A stretch of DNA of 64,000 nucleotides, taken from RGIG4608 sp045651165 (GTDB lineage: Bacteria; Bacillota; Clostridia; Oscillospirales; CAG-272). Position numbers and translations under genes: made by a program. Shown one piece after another: positions 51,087 to 59,383 of this stretch. The DNA lies in contig JAZRRX010000039.1 in NCBI GenBank assembly GCA_045651165.1, positions 248,001 through 312,000 on the forward strand. Reading direction: 5' to 3'. Under the pieces are notes generated by a model, which saw only the letters and a list, made by a program, of their open reading frames with translations, was not told the origin of the DNA and did not search any database. The first letter of the stretch is position 1; every line of letters begins with the position of its first letter.

Positions 51087-52334
51087 TCATTCTTCTATCG
51101 CGAAGAAAAGCGTATCTCCGCAAATTCCGTTAATCATCTCACTTGTTAAAGTTACAGTTTCCATCTCACCTGGCGCAACCTTAAGCTTTTTCCTGTTTAC
51201 AAGGAGCTTTTCTCCGTCGCGAACAGTAATTCTTATGTCACGGTATACGTCCGAAACTCTGAAATATACTGTAACATCCTCATTTGCGCTTATTCTTTGA
51301 GGAACGGTATATCTCACCCTACCGTCAGTGACAAGCTTAATGCTTTTGTTAGAAAACGCGTTACCCTTAATAAATTCAGCAGCGGCACGACCTGCAATAG
51401 TAGCCTCCTCGGACACATAGTCAACCAGATCGTGCACGTGAAGAACGTTTCCACAAGCATAAACACCGGGAATATCAGTCTGTCTGTTCTGGTCAACAAA
51501 AGCACCACCTGTAATTCTATCAAGAGGAATGGATGCGCTCTTGGTAAGCTCATTTTCGGGAATAAGACCAACCGAAAGAAGCAGAGTATCGCACTCGATG
51601 TATTGCTTGGTTTTTTCAATGGGTTTGCGTCTTTCATCCACCTTTGCTATCGTAACGCCTGTAACTCTTTCCTTGCCGTGAATTTCAACAACGGTGTGAC
51701 TCAACAAAAGCGGAATATCAAAATCATTAAGACATTGTTGGATATTACGCGCAAGACCACCGGAATACGGCATAAGCTCACAAACCGCCTTAACTTCTGC
51801 GCCCTCAAGCGTCATTCTTCTTGCCATAATAAGTCCTATATCACCCGAGCCGAGTATAACTACCTTTTTTCCAGGCATATATCCGTCCATGTTAACAAAT
51901 TTTTGAGCAGTTCCCGCGGTGAAAACACCCGACGGACGAGTCCCTGCAATATTAAGAGCACCCTTCGGGCGTTCTCTGCATCCCATAGCAAGTATTATGG
52001 ATTTTGATTCAACAGTAAAAATCCCGTCCTCACTGTTTATGGCGGTCACAACCTTATCGGGAGTGATATCGAGAACCATAGTGCCGAGCTTGAAGGCAAT
52101 ATTGCGATCCCTTACCTGTTTCTCATAGCGGTAAGCATATTCGGGACCTGTAAGCTCTTCCTTAAAGCGATGAAGTCCAAATCCGTTGTGGATACACTGC
52201 CGAAGAATACCTCCAAGACTTGTATCACGTTCAAGAATGAGAATATTTCTGATACCCGCGTCGTATGCCGCAACTGCAGCGCTCATACCTGCAGGGCCAC
52301 CGCCAACTATAACAAGATCAGCTTTTATAGTCAT
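51087..52334 (-). CDS. NAD(P)/FAD-dependent oxidoreductase (GlpB-like, partner of GlpA-type dehydrogenase)
   Basis: A 415-residue pyridine-nucleotide-disulfide-type flavoprotein. FAD motif VGGGPAGMSAA lies around 9-19. The LGGILRQCIHNGFG stretch (about 41-54) is typical of this operon-linked subfamily. A second Rossmann motif LGSGDIGL is near 160-167. The C-terminal part (about 340-415) is a beta domain. It probably passes electrons between the glycerol-3-phosphate dehydrogenase and NAD(P) or a carrier (inference from operon conservation). Its ATG lies 1 nt after the GlpA-like stop with GGGGGA upstream. Confidence 0.87.
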   Translation of the reverse strand: MTIKADLVIVGGGPAGMSAAVAAYDAGIRNILILERDTSLGGILRQCIHNGFGLHRFKEELTGPEYAYRYEKQVRDRNIAFKLGTMVLDITPDKVVTAINSEDGIFTVESKSIILAMGCRERPKGALNIAGTRPSGVFTAGTAQKFVNMDGYMPGKKVVILGSGDIGLIMARRMTLEGAEVKAVCELMPYSGGLARNIQQCLNDFDIPLLLSHTVVEIHGKERVTGVTIAKVDERRKPIEKTKQYIECDTLLLSVGLIPENELTKSASIPLDRITGGAFVDQNRQTDIPGVYACGNVLHVHDLVDYVSEEATIAGRAAAEFIKGNAFSNKSIKLVTDGRVRYTVPQRISANEDVTVYFRVSDVYRDIRITVRDGEKLLVNRKKLKVAPGEMETVTLTSEMINGICGDTLFFAIEE

Positions 52335-52335
52335 A

Positions 52336-53766
52336 TCAGTTGTCCCCCTTTGTCTTACCGTAATTTATAATTGAATTAGAACCCGATTTTGTCACACTTT
52401 CAAACGGAACACCAAGTTCTCTTGCAATGATTGACACAACGATGGGTGAACAAAATCCACCCTGACATCTACCCATACCGCTTCTTGTCCTTCGCTTTAT
52501 ACCGTCAACGTCACGCGCGCTTGGATTTCTGTGCACAGCTTCAATTATCTCGCCCTCTGTGATACCCTCGCAACGACATACAATGCGTCCGTATTCGGCA
52601 TGCTCTTTGATAATGGCATTTTTTTCTTCTTCATTAAGATTGTTAAAATAGTGAACGGGCTTGCGTGTTCCAACATAATTTTCATTCTTTTCTGAGATTG
52701 CACCTATATTGCAAAGAAATTCTTCAACATATTCTGCAATCGCAGGAGCTGATGAAAGACCTGGGCTTTCAATGCCACCAAGAGTAATTACTCCATCTCT
52801 CTCCTTGATAATAAAATCACCCTTGTCCCCTACCGCGCGCAGACCGCAGAAGGATGTTATAACCTTATTAAAGGGCAAATTTGAAACGTTTTCTGCGGAT
52901 TTTGCAAACAATGTTACAAAGCCCTCCACAGTTGTTGCATAATTGTCTTTTCCTTCAATATTTACAGCCGTTGGACCTACTAGAAGATTACCGTCGACTG
53001 TGGGAGTAATCAATATTCCCTTACCCATCTTTGTGGGAGTATGGAAAATCGTTCTTTGTACAAAGGAACCGCATTCCTTATCAAGCACCATATATTCTCC
53101 GCGCCTTGTAGTGATTTTGAAATCACAGTCTCCCGTCATTTCTGCAATATCGTCAGAATATGCACCCGCACAGTTTATGATATATTTTGTATTAACGGCA
53201 CGTCCGTCCAAGGATTTTACGATATAACCGTCCGACATTTTATCAATACCTGTTACTTCATAATCAAGAAGAAGTTCAACTCCGTTATCCATAGCATTTC
53301 CAATGGCAGCAATGCAAAGTTCGTAAGGACAAACTATAGCACTTGTCTCAGAAAGAAGCGCACAGGAAAGCTCGGGATTGAGATTCTTCTCTAAGCTGTG
53401 GAGTTCCTCTCGCTCCACGATGCGAAGTCCTTTGATACCGATGGCGATACCGTTGCGATAAAGCGCCTCGACCTCTGCTCTCTCATTTTCAAATGCGACA
53501 ATAAGCGCCTGATTGTTATTATATTTTACGCCAAGACGCTCGCAAACCTTGGGCATAAGCTCCGAGCCGCGCTTATTCATACGTGCCTTAAGCGAACCTA
53601 CCACAGGGTCAAATCCGCCGTGAACTATGGCGCTGTTCGCCTTGGTAGCCCCCATAGCAACATCCCCTAATTTTTCAAGCATACAAACTCTTACATTGTA
53701 TCTGGAAAGAGTTTCTGCAATCATCCCACCGACAACTCCGGCGCCGATAATAACTATATCGTACAT
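52336..53766 (-). CDS. GlpA-like FAD-dependent glycerol-3-phosphate dehydrogenase with BFD-type Fe-S domain
   Basis: A 476-residue enzyme. The FAD motif IIGAGVVGG is at 6-14 and the DAO-type fold extends to about 370. A C-terminal bacterioferritin-associated-ferredoxin-like domain carries four cysteines (VCRCEG near 408-413 and MGRCQGGFC near 440-448) for a [2Fe-2S] cluster. It oxidises sn-glycerol-3-phosphate to dihydroxyacetone phosphate. ATG 53766 with AAGGAG seven bases upstream is preferred to an ATG two codons earlier and to a longer unlikely N-terminus. It heads a unit with a GlpB-like flavoprotein and DUF1667, facing glpP. Confidence 0.9.
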   Translation of the reverse strand: MYDIVIIGAGVVGGMIAETLSRYNVRVCMLEKLGDVAMGATKANSAIVHGGFDPVVGSLKARMNKRGSELMPKVCERLGVKYNNNQALIVAFENERAEVEALYRNGIAIGIKGLRIVEREELHSLEKNLNPELSCALLSETSAIVCPYELCIAAIGNAMDNGVELLLDYEVTGIDKMSDGYIVKSLDGRAVNTKYIINCAGAYSDDIAEMTGDCDFKITTRRGEYMVLDKECGSFVQRTIFHTPTKMGKGILITPTVDGNLLVGPTAVNIEGKDNYATTVEGFVTLFAKSAENVSNLPFNKVITSFCGLRAVGDKGDFIIKERDGVITLGGIESPGLSSAPAIAEYVEEFLCNIGAISEKNENYVGTRKPVHYFNNLNEEEKNAIIKEHAEYGRIVCRCEGITEGEIIEAVHRNPSARDVDGIKRRTRSGMGRCQGGFCSPIVVSIIARELGVPFESVTKSGSNSIINYGKTKGDN

Positions 53767-53801
53767 TACCATTCTCCTTTTAAATAACCTTATTAAACAA
53801 C

Positions 53802-53838
53802 AAAAAAAGACACGAGAAAACACGGAGCAAAATCTCCG
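53802..53838 (-). promoter_or_regulatory. candidate attenuator in the GlpA-operon leader
   Basis: On the minus-strand leader a CGGAG-ATTTTG-CTCCG hairpin (53823-53838) is followed by GTGTTTTC and, further on, seven T (53802-53808). GlpP-type proteins act on such leader terminators. The stem is short, so this is tentative. Confidence 0.35.
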
Positions 53839-53887
53839 GTTTTTAACGCATCTCCAAATCTCATTGCGATATTAAATTTACCTATTT

Positions 53888-53915
53888 ATTATAACACAAA
53901 TAATAATTTTGTCAA
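53888..53915 (-). promoter_or_regulatory. sigma-A promoter of the GlpA-like operon
   Basis: Minus strand TTGACA, 16-bp spacer, TATAAT. It predicts a leader of about 115 nt before the ATG at 53766, room for the attenuator described. It lies back to back with the glpP promoter. Confidence 0.85.
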
Positions 53916-53934
53916 TATATTATAGAAATTTATA

Positions 53935-53963
53935 TTGACACAACTGCTACAATCTTTTATAAT
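53935..53963 (+). promoter_or_regulatory. sigma-A promoter of glpP
   Basis: TTGACA, 17-bp spacer, TATAAT at 53958-53963, 34 bp before the glpP ATG. The -35 boxes of the two divergent promoters are 19 bp apart. Confidence 0.85.
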
Positions 53964-53997
53964 ATTTATAGAAGGTATAGTAACATCGGAGGTAAGT

Positions 53998-54543
53998 ATG
54001 CTTGATTTTGAAACCTATCCTATAATAGCCGCAATTAGAACAATGGAAGATTTTCTTATTGCAATAGATTCCGATATACAAACAGTATTTTTGCTCAGCA
54101 CAGAATTGTCTCAAGTACCCGAATACTGTGAGCTTGCACATCGCAAAAACAAGATTTTATTTGTTCACTTGGATTTTGTCAACGGACTCAGTAATGATGC
54201 TCATGGTGTAAAATATTTAGCTTCAATGGGAATTGACGGTATAATAAGTACAAGATCAAATGTAATTTCAGCCGCACACGAATGCAAACTTATGTCAGTA
54301 CAACGATTTTTTATGATAGATTCTCGCTCGGTCGATACGGCGCTTGAAACTCTTTTAAGCTCAAAGGCCTCTATGATAGAGGTGATGCCGGTCATCGCCT
54401 ATAAAGCGATATCCAAGATAAAAAAACACATCAAAATTCCAATAATTGCAGGTGGACTTATAAATTCAAGAGATGAATGCTTTAGGGCTCTCAACGAGGG
54501 AGCATCTATGATCTCCACTGGTGAGCGTTCCCTTTGGCAATAA
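53998..54543 (+). CDS. glpP: glycerol-3-phosphate-responsive antiterminator GlpP
   Basis: A 181-residue TIM-barrel-like protein of the GlpP (YgcP) family. Family stretches FVHLDFVNGLS (about 58-68), GIDGIIST (about 80-87), IEVMPVIAYKA (about 125-135) and the terminal IIAGGLI (about 147-153) are present. With glycerol-3-phosphate bound, GlpP prevents termination in leaders of glycerol catabolic genes. ATG 53998 with GGAGG upstream is the start. Its position, divergent from a GlpA-like operon with a possible leader attenuator, fits this role directly. Confidence 0.92.
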   Translation: MLDFETYPIIAAIRTMEDFLIAIDSDIQTVFLLSTELSQVPEYCELAHRKNKILFVHLDFVNGLSNDAHGVKYLASMGIDGIISTRSNVISAAHECKLMSVQRFFMIDSRSVDTALETLLSSKASMIEVMPVIAYKAISKIKKHIKIPIIAGGLINSRDECFRALNEGASMISTGERSLWQ

Positions 54544-54552
54544 AATACGATG

Positions 54553-54587
54553 AAAAGCAGGCAGTGTATAATTTACTGCCTGCTTTT
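54553..54587. terminator. bidirectional terminator between glpP and the HAD phosphatase gene
   Basis: AAAAGCAGGCAGT / ACTGCCTGCTTTT, 13 perfect base pairs with a 9-nt loop, between convergent gene ends at 54543 and 54595. Confidence 0.92.
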
Positions 54588-54594
54588 TATTGGA

Positions 54595-55416
54595 TTAATA
54601 CATCAATTTATCGACATCAGCAAGTGAGTCAAATACAAAATCGGGCTTATCAGATATATCTGCTTTTTCAACATCTTCTTCTGTAGTCTCTCCCGACAAA
54701 ACAAGCACTGATGTAACACCGAAATTCTTTCCAAGAGCGATATCGGTATACAGTCTATCGCCGAAGATACACATCTCGTCATTATCGAATCCGGTGAATT
54801 TGCCAATCATTTCGATGGTTTCTTTATATGGCTTTCCAAAATATGTAGGCACCTTTCCTGTGGATGCGGTTATAAGTGCCGCAATAGCTCCGCTATCTGG
54901 AATAAATCCATCCTCTGTAGGACAGTTGAAATCAGGATGAGTAGAAATATACTCCGCGCCGTTTCTGATCAGTCTGCAAGCAATATTGAGTTTTTCGTAT
55001 GTCAATGACGTATCAAAGCTACTCACAACAATGTCTGCAATTGGATTTTCTTCTCCGTTCACCACTTTAACACCCTTGTTTTTATATTCTTCAACAAGCT
55101 CATCGGTTGCAACCATATATACTGTTTTGTCTTTTTTATATGCAAGCAAAAACTCTCGTGTAACATCCCCCGATGTCATTATTTCATCCTCTTGCGGATC
55201 AAATCCAAGTTTTGAGAGCTTGTTAAAATAAAAGCTAGAGGTATGTGATGCATTGTTTGTAAAAAACAATACTTTTTTGCCACTACTTCTTAAATTTTTA
55301 ATAAAACGTTTCGCAAACTCAAACGAAACTCCACCAAGATAAATGGTTCCGTCCATATCAAAAATAAACAACTTTTTATTCTTGATGATTTCAATATCGG
55401 GGTTTTTAAAATTCAT
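54595..55416 (-). CDS. HAD-IIA phosphatase (NagD / glycerol-phosphate phosphatase type)
   Basis: A 273-residue HAD-IIA protein. Motif I DMDGTIYLGG has Asp20 and Asp22. FFTNNASHT (about 51-59) is motif II and GDRLYTDI (about 219-226) is motif IV. The central cap is of the NagD type. Relatives dephosphorylate small phosphates, including glycerol phosphates and p-nitrophenyl phosphate. It starts 15 bp after the glycerol-1-phosphate dehydrogenase gene, so glycerol-1-phosphate is a plausible substrate (inference). Confidence 0.85.
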   Translation of the reverse strand: MNFKNPDIEIIKNKKLFIFDMDGTIYLGGVSFEFAKRFIKNLRSSGKKVLFFTNNASHTSSFYFNKLSKLGFDPQEDEIMTSGDVTREFLLAYKKDKTVYMVATDELVEEYKNKGVKVVNGEENPIADIVVSSFDTSLTYEKLNIACRLIRNGAEYISTHPDFNCPTEDGFIPDSGAIAALITASTGKVPTYFGKPYKETIEMIGKFTGFDNDEMCIFGDRLYTDIALGKNFGVTSVLVLSGETTEEDVEKADISDKPDFVFDSLADVDKLMY

Positions 55417-55431
55417 ATTTCACCTTATTAA

Positions 55432-56622
55432 TCATTTGTTTTGAGTATTTAACGTATCAAGCAAAGCATCGGTCGCTTTTTCTGCATATTCTTCAAACTT
55501 TCCTTGGTCTCGCAAATAGAAAAGAATAGTATATCTATCTCTCATAATGAGCGCACGGTGAATACCGTCAATGATTACCTGTGCATCTGTTACAGTTGGA
55601 GGCACATTCATCTTAACGCAAAAATCCTCAACCGCATCAAAATACGGAATATATTTGGCAATCAATTCTTTAAGATGCTCATCACTTGTTTCCTGATAAA
55701 GCATTTTATACATTATAGACACAAGACGCGTCGCCTCGCACACCTCAAGTCCATGCAAATGAGGATGATTTCCGTGCTCTATATCATAAAGCTCCCATGC
55801 GTGAGCAATTATGTGTTCAGAACCCGATGCAGGACGCGAATTTCCTGTGTATGCCATGCCAAGACCTGTTACAAGAAATCCTTCCATAATATTCTTGATG
55901 CATTCTTTATCGCGCTTTGCCAGCTCATATCCGTTCTCAAGACATTTATTGGTCGCATCAATAACGTCTTTTGCAATTTTGTCACAGAAATATTCTCCCG
56001 AATAATCTCTTGCAAGCTCCCAGTCAAGAATACCTATGTATTTGCCAAACATATCACCAATGCCTGCAAGCATCATATCGAACGGAGCATCCTTGAGAAT
56101 ATCGAGGTCTCCTATAATATATTTAGGAGTTGTACACTGAATGGTCGCCTTTGAACCGTTGAAGAGAAAGGGCGTGCCAGCAGATGCATATCCGTCCATA
56201 GAGGGTGCTGTTCCAACAACTCCGTATGGAAGGTTGAGACGGTAACTTGCAAGACGGCAAGAGTCATTTACAGTTCCCGAACCAACTGCCAAAATAAAAT
56301 CAGGAAGCTCTGAATATGCAAATATATTGGGTTTTGCAACAGGATCGCTTGCATTAAGAATAATTTCCCCCAAAGTATCTGTGTTCGGCAATATTACTTC
56401 TCCTTCAAGAACGCATGTACGATAATACTTTCCTGCCTCTTTAAGTATTTTCTCAACAGCCTCTCCCGCAGCGGCATATGTATTACTATCCGCCACCATA
56501 TATACTTTACTGTAATCCTTGAGTATTTCTGGTAGATTTTTTATTGCTCCCGATGAAATATCGTAGCCCTCCAAGGGTGCTTTGTGAGAACCCATTGAGC
56601 AACCACATTCAAATTTTATCAT
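55432..56622 (-). CDS. egsA: sn-glycerol-1-phosphate dehydrogenase (EgsA/AraM family)
   Basis: A 396-residue iron-containing alcohol-dehydrogenase-fold enzyme. The NAD-binding GSGTVND motif lies around 114-120. The metal-binding region SGSEHIIAHAWE (about 264-275) and NHPHLHG (about 283-289) provide the histidines. AraM/EgsA reduces dihydroxyacetone phosphate to sn-glycerol-1-phosphate, the stereoisomer used for archaeal-type and some Gram-positive lipids. Placement in a glycerol-phosphate neighbourhood supports it; a related polyol dehydrogenase cannot be excluded. AGGAG precedes the ATG. It forms a unit with the HAD phosphatase. Confidence 0.85.
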   Translation of the reverse strand: MIKFECGCSMGSHKAPLEGYDISSGAIKNLPEILKDYSKVYMVADSNTYAAAGEAVEKILKEAGKYYRTCVLEGEVILPNTDTLGEIILNASDPVAKPNIFAYSELPDFILAVGSGTVNDSCRLASYRLNLPYGVVGTAPSMDGYASAGTPFLFNGSKATIQCTTPKYIIGDLDILKDAPFDMMLAGIGDMFGKYIGILDWELARDYSGEYFCDKIAKDVIDATNKCLENGYELAKRDKECIKNIMEGFLVTGLGMAYTGNSRPASGSEHIIAHAWELYDIEHGNHPHLHGLEVCEATRLVSIMYKMLYQETSDEHLKELIAKYIPYFDAVEDFCVKMNVPPTVTDAQVIIDGIHRALIMRDRYTILFYLRDQGKFEEYAEKATDALLDTLNTQNK

Positions 56623-56696
56623 ATACTTTTATCTCCTATACATTTTTCCATTACTTCAAACAATATAAGTATGATGCCATCTACACTTTTAATAAT

Positions 56697-56724
56697 ATTA
56701 TAACTTTACACATTATATTGTCAA
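56697..56724 (-). promoter_or_regulatory. sigma-A promoter of egsA and the HAD phosphatase gene
   Basis: Minus strand TTGACA, 16-bp spacer, TATAAT, 75 bp upstream of the egsA ATG. Confidence 0.8.
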
Positions 56725-56752
56725 TAGTTTTTTGAAAAAATTATGCATCTCC

Positions 56753-56932
56753 CTACCCATCAACCACAATTCTTTTAGAGATTGATATTATTGCATTTGT
56801 GAACCGAACTGACTGTGTCAATGTTGTCTGCAACTGGTCACCTTCACGGATTCGCATAGTGTGGCGGATTTCTTTTGGGATAACTACACGCCCTAAATCG
56901 TCCATTCTTCTCACAATTACCTTTGCTTTCAT
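56753..56932 (-). CDS. short SpoVT/AbrB N-terminal-like protein, copy A
   Basis: ATG 56932 to TAG 56753-56755 gives 59 residues. The first 32 closely match the SpoVT DNA-binding domain (IVRRMDDLGRVVIPKEIR, TMRIREGD). The rest shows no similarity to the SpoVT GAF domain. The spoVT AAGGAG ribosome site is here AATGAG, a weaker site. It lies in a 203-bp repeat found again at 63.1 kb. It could be a small AbrB-type DNA-binding protein or a decaying spoVT-derived fragment. Confidence 0.45.
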   Translation of the reverse strand: MKAKVIVRRMDDLGRVVIPKEIRHTMRIREGDQLQTTLTQSVRFTNAIISISKRIVVDG

Positions 56933-57018
56933 ATATAAAATCTCATTTTATTAATCACCATTTTGCAAATTTTTGTTGCTATTTGAATTTTTATTTTATT
57001 TGTAATTCATTCTTATTT
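56816..57018 (-). repeat. 203-bp direct repeat, copy A (AbrB-domain element)
   Basis: Aligned without gaps to 63098-63300, with about 14 differences by hand count. It covers most of a short AbrB-like ORF, its upstream region, and AT-rich flank. No terminal inverted repeats or target duplications were recognised. Confidence 0.8.
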
Positions 57019-57021
57019 TTT

Positions 57022-57053
57022 AAAAAGCCCTGCGCGGTTGCGCAGGGCTTTTT
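57022..57053 (-). terminator. terminator of the rhamnose operon
   Basis: AAAAAGCCCTGCGC / GCGCAGGGCTTTTT, 14 perfect base pairs with a 4-nt loop and T-tract on the minus strand, 15 bp beyond the stop at 57068. Confidence 0.92.
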
Positions 57054-57067
57054 GTATTATGATTAGA

Positions 57068-58543
57068 TTATTTCTGAGGATTTTGATAATCAATGTTATA
57101 GAAAGTTTCTACTGTCCATACTTCGCCTTTTTGTGGGCTTCGTCCATTTTCGGGAGATTCAAATGAAACGTAAAGCTTATTATCCAACTGAGTTGTACGA
57201 AGCTTAATATGCATCTCATTAACCTTTACAGAATCATCTATAATTGTAAATCCTGCTTCTGCAGATACACCACTAGTAGAGCTTGAATACTTAACCAAAC
57301 GATTATTCATATTGCTAAGCACATCCTCTATTTGTGTAACGGGAGGCTTGGTTGTATATTTGCCTAAAGAGTTTCCATTTTCATCAAATGTTTCAAAGCT
57401 TTCACAAACAAGCTTGCCTTCATCAGTTTCGCGGCGCATAGTAAACATCTGCATATAGAATTGATTAAGATGGAAACCATCATCAAGCCAAGTTACAGAC
57501 TGTCTGTTGTTAACACCATCGGCAGTGAACAAGAAATTCTGATCGTGCGCCATCATTTTTCGGCCATAGGAATCACTCGTACTTGTACCCCAAGCATAGA
57601 TTGTTGTGCTTTGAATAAACTGAACACTTGAGCAAGAAAGAACCGTTTTGCTTGCAACATTTTTAAGAGCAATTTCAACACCATCTGCAAGAAGCTTTAC
57701 AGATTCTATATACTCATCACCGTGAAATCCTCCAACGAAATCGCGCGCCTCGGTTGAAGATGCCTCTTGAAGCATCTGTTGAGCCGCAGGTGTAATAGTG
57801 TTCATATCAACTTGATTTTGTTTAACCGCAAGAGAAATTTCACCAGATGTAAGAACCTCAAATAGATTAGAAAATTCTACACCATCATCTTTTACTGAGT
57901 GAATTTTCACAAGCTGTGCAGTACGTATTCTGTAATTATATACATTTGAAGTGGAATTGGATTTATAAATATCTCTATTATTATTGCTTTCCAAAATCAT
58001 ATTATATCTTACATAATATAATCCACTTTCATCAGAAGTGCGCACATAAATATAGAAAGAACTGTGTAAATCTCCACTTGATGGCATAATCTCTAAGAGC
58101 ACATCACCGGGAGCATATAATTTTTCATCCATAGCAGCCATCCAAATAAGCACTGTTTCAGTGCCATTATTAGTAAATTGATAGTGATGTAATTCGTTTT
58201 CTTCAGTTGTAACATCAAAAGCAACCGAATTTGTTTTGCATTCAATAGTTGAATGTTGAACTCCATCTACACTTAATTTCACAATCTGAGTCCCCTTTGT
58301 TGCTTGAGCCTCAAATTTAATGTTTGAAGCTTCGATATTTGCAAATGTTATTGTCTTGCCGGCTTCAAGCACATAAAGTTCCGTACCACAACGCTGACAC
58401 TCTTGATTATGTGTCCAATTTGATGGTGAATCACTTACAGGTTCAGTATAACTTTCAAAATTAAAGTAAACAACTCCACCATATGTGCTTGTCATTATAT
58501 GGCGCATGGCTAAAACATTGGAATTAGATGGTATATATATCAC
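57068..58543 (-). CDS. unrecognised beta-rich protein, probably lacking its N-terminus
   Basis: About 490 residues are open, but no start codon near 58543 (GTG) or the next methionines has a ribosome site, and there is no signal peptide. The frame stays open back to the rhaD stop codon, which is in the same frame. The protein begins abruptly with beta-strand-like sequence, then an early CQRCG motif and repeated beta stretches (YIYVRTSDESGLYYVRYN near 165-182, GGFHGDEYIES near 270-280). It may be the remnant of a secreted protein or a gene read after rhaD. I do not recognise the family. It ends at the operon terminator. Confidence 0.5.
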   Translation of the reverse strand: MIYIPSNSNVLAMRHIMTSTYGGVVYFNFESYTEPVSDSPSNWTHNQECQRCGTELYVLEAGKTITFANIEASNIKFEAQATKGTQIVKLSVDGVQHSTIECKTNSVAFDVTTEENELHHYQFTNNGTETVLIWMAAMDEKLYAPGDVLLEIMPSSGDLHSSFYIYVRTSDESGLYYVRYNMILESNNNRDIYKSNSTSNVYNYRIRTAQLVKIHSVKDDGVEFSNLFEVLTSGEISLAVKQNQVDMNTITPAAQQMLQEASSTEARDFVGGFHGDEYIESVKLLADGVEIALKNVASKTVLSCSSVQFIQSTTIYAWGTSTSDSYGRKMMAHDQNFLFTADGVNNRQSVTWLDDGFHLNQFYMQMFTMRRETDEGKLVCESFETFDENGNSLGKYTTKPPVTQIEDVLSNMNNRLVKYSSSTSGVSAEAGFTIIDDSVKVNEMHIKLRTTQLDNKLYVSFESPENGRSPQKGEVWTVETFYNIDYQNPQK

Positions 58544-58567
58544 TTGTGTTTGTTGGTATATACGATA

Positions 58568-59383
58568 TTATAAATCCAAAAAATCTTTTCTATACTTAAC
58601 CTTAAAGAACTCTGCAAGAGTAACCATTTCTTCGTCTTTGATGGTGTTTACACGAGGAAGATGGGCTGTGAGCATATAAATCTGCGCTGCCTTTTCAACG
58701 GTTTCAATAAGACCAAAGGTTTCGTCCATTGTCTTACCTGCACCGTATATGCCGTGCATACCCCAAACTACGAGGCGAAATTCCTTCATCTTTTCTGCTG
58801 TTGCTTCACCGATTTCGTTAGTTCCGCAAAGCATCCAAGGAAGAACACCAACACCATCGGGAAAGACAACTATACATTCGGTGCACATTTCCCAAAGAGT
58901 GTGTGTAAATTTCTTTTCGTCAAGCTCGTGAACGTAGTTCATAGCAAGTGTATGTGTGGGGTGAGAGTGCATTACAACGCGGTTTTCAGGATCAACGGAA
59001 AGTCGTGCGATATGGCTCATAAGGTGCGCAGGAAGCTCACTTGTGAATCTGCCACCGTCAGCATAACCCCAAAGAAGCTCGGCGTTTTTACCGTCATCTG
59101 CAATCTTAATAATACCGAGATTTGTTTCGGGATCGTCATAAACATTCTTAAAATATTTACCTGTTCCTGTAACGATAAAAATCTTACCAATAAGAGCAGT
59201 TGCATCAAATCCAAGTGGGATTGTGCGAAGCGCATTATTCAAATTCAAATATTTAGCAACTTCGTTTTTATCAAGCATATAACTTATATTACCACCATTG
59301 CGCTCGTCCCAACCAAGTCGGTACATATTGGCGCAGGTGTTTCTCATTTCCATTACAAATGGCGCATTAAGTATATTTTTCAT
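58568..59383 (-). CDS. rhaD: L-rhamnulose-1-phosphate aldolase
   Basis: A 271-residue class II aldolase of the RhaD/FucA family. The zinc ligands His139 and His141 (MHSHPTH) and His210 (GMHGIYG) are present, and Glu116 is the likely catalytic acid. It splits rhamnulose-1-phosphate into dihydroxyacetone phosphate and L-lactaldehyde. It overlaps rhaA by 4 nt (ATGA), so the genes are coupled. A lactaldehyde reductase is not encoded in this operon. Confidence 0.96.
   Translation of the reverse strand: MKNILNAPFVMEMRNTCANMYRLGWDERNGGNISYMLDKNEVAKYLNLNNALRTIPLGFDATALIGKIFIVTGTGKYFKNVYDDPETNLGIIKIADDGKNAELLWGYADGGRFTSELPAHLMSHIARLSVDPENRVVMHSHPTHTLAMNYVHELDEKKFTHTLWEMCTECIVVFPDGVGVLPWMLCGTNEIGEATAEKMKEFRLVVWGMHGIYGAGKTMDETFGLIETVEKAAQIYMLTAHLPRVNTIKDEEMVTLAEFFKVKYRKDFLDL

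Noticed and set aside
55504..56154. 216-residue plus-strand ORF inside egsA
   Set aside because: Antisense shadow; egsA is intact with metal and NAD motifs.
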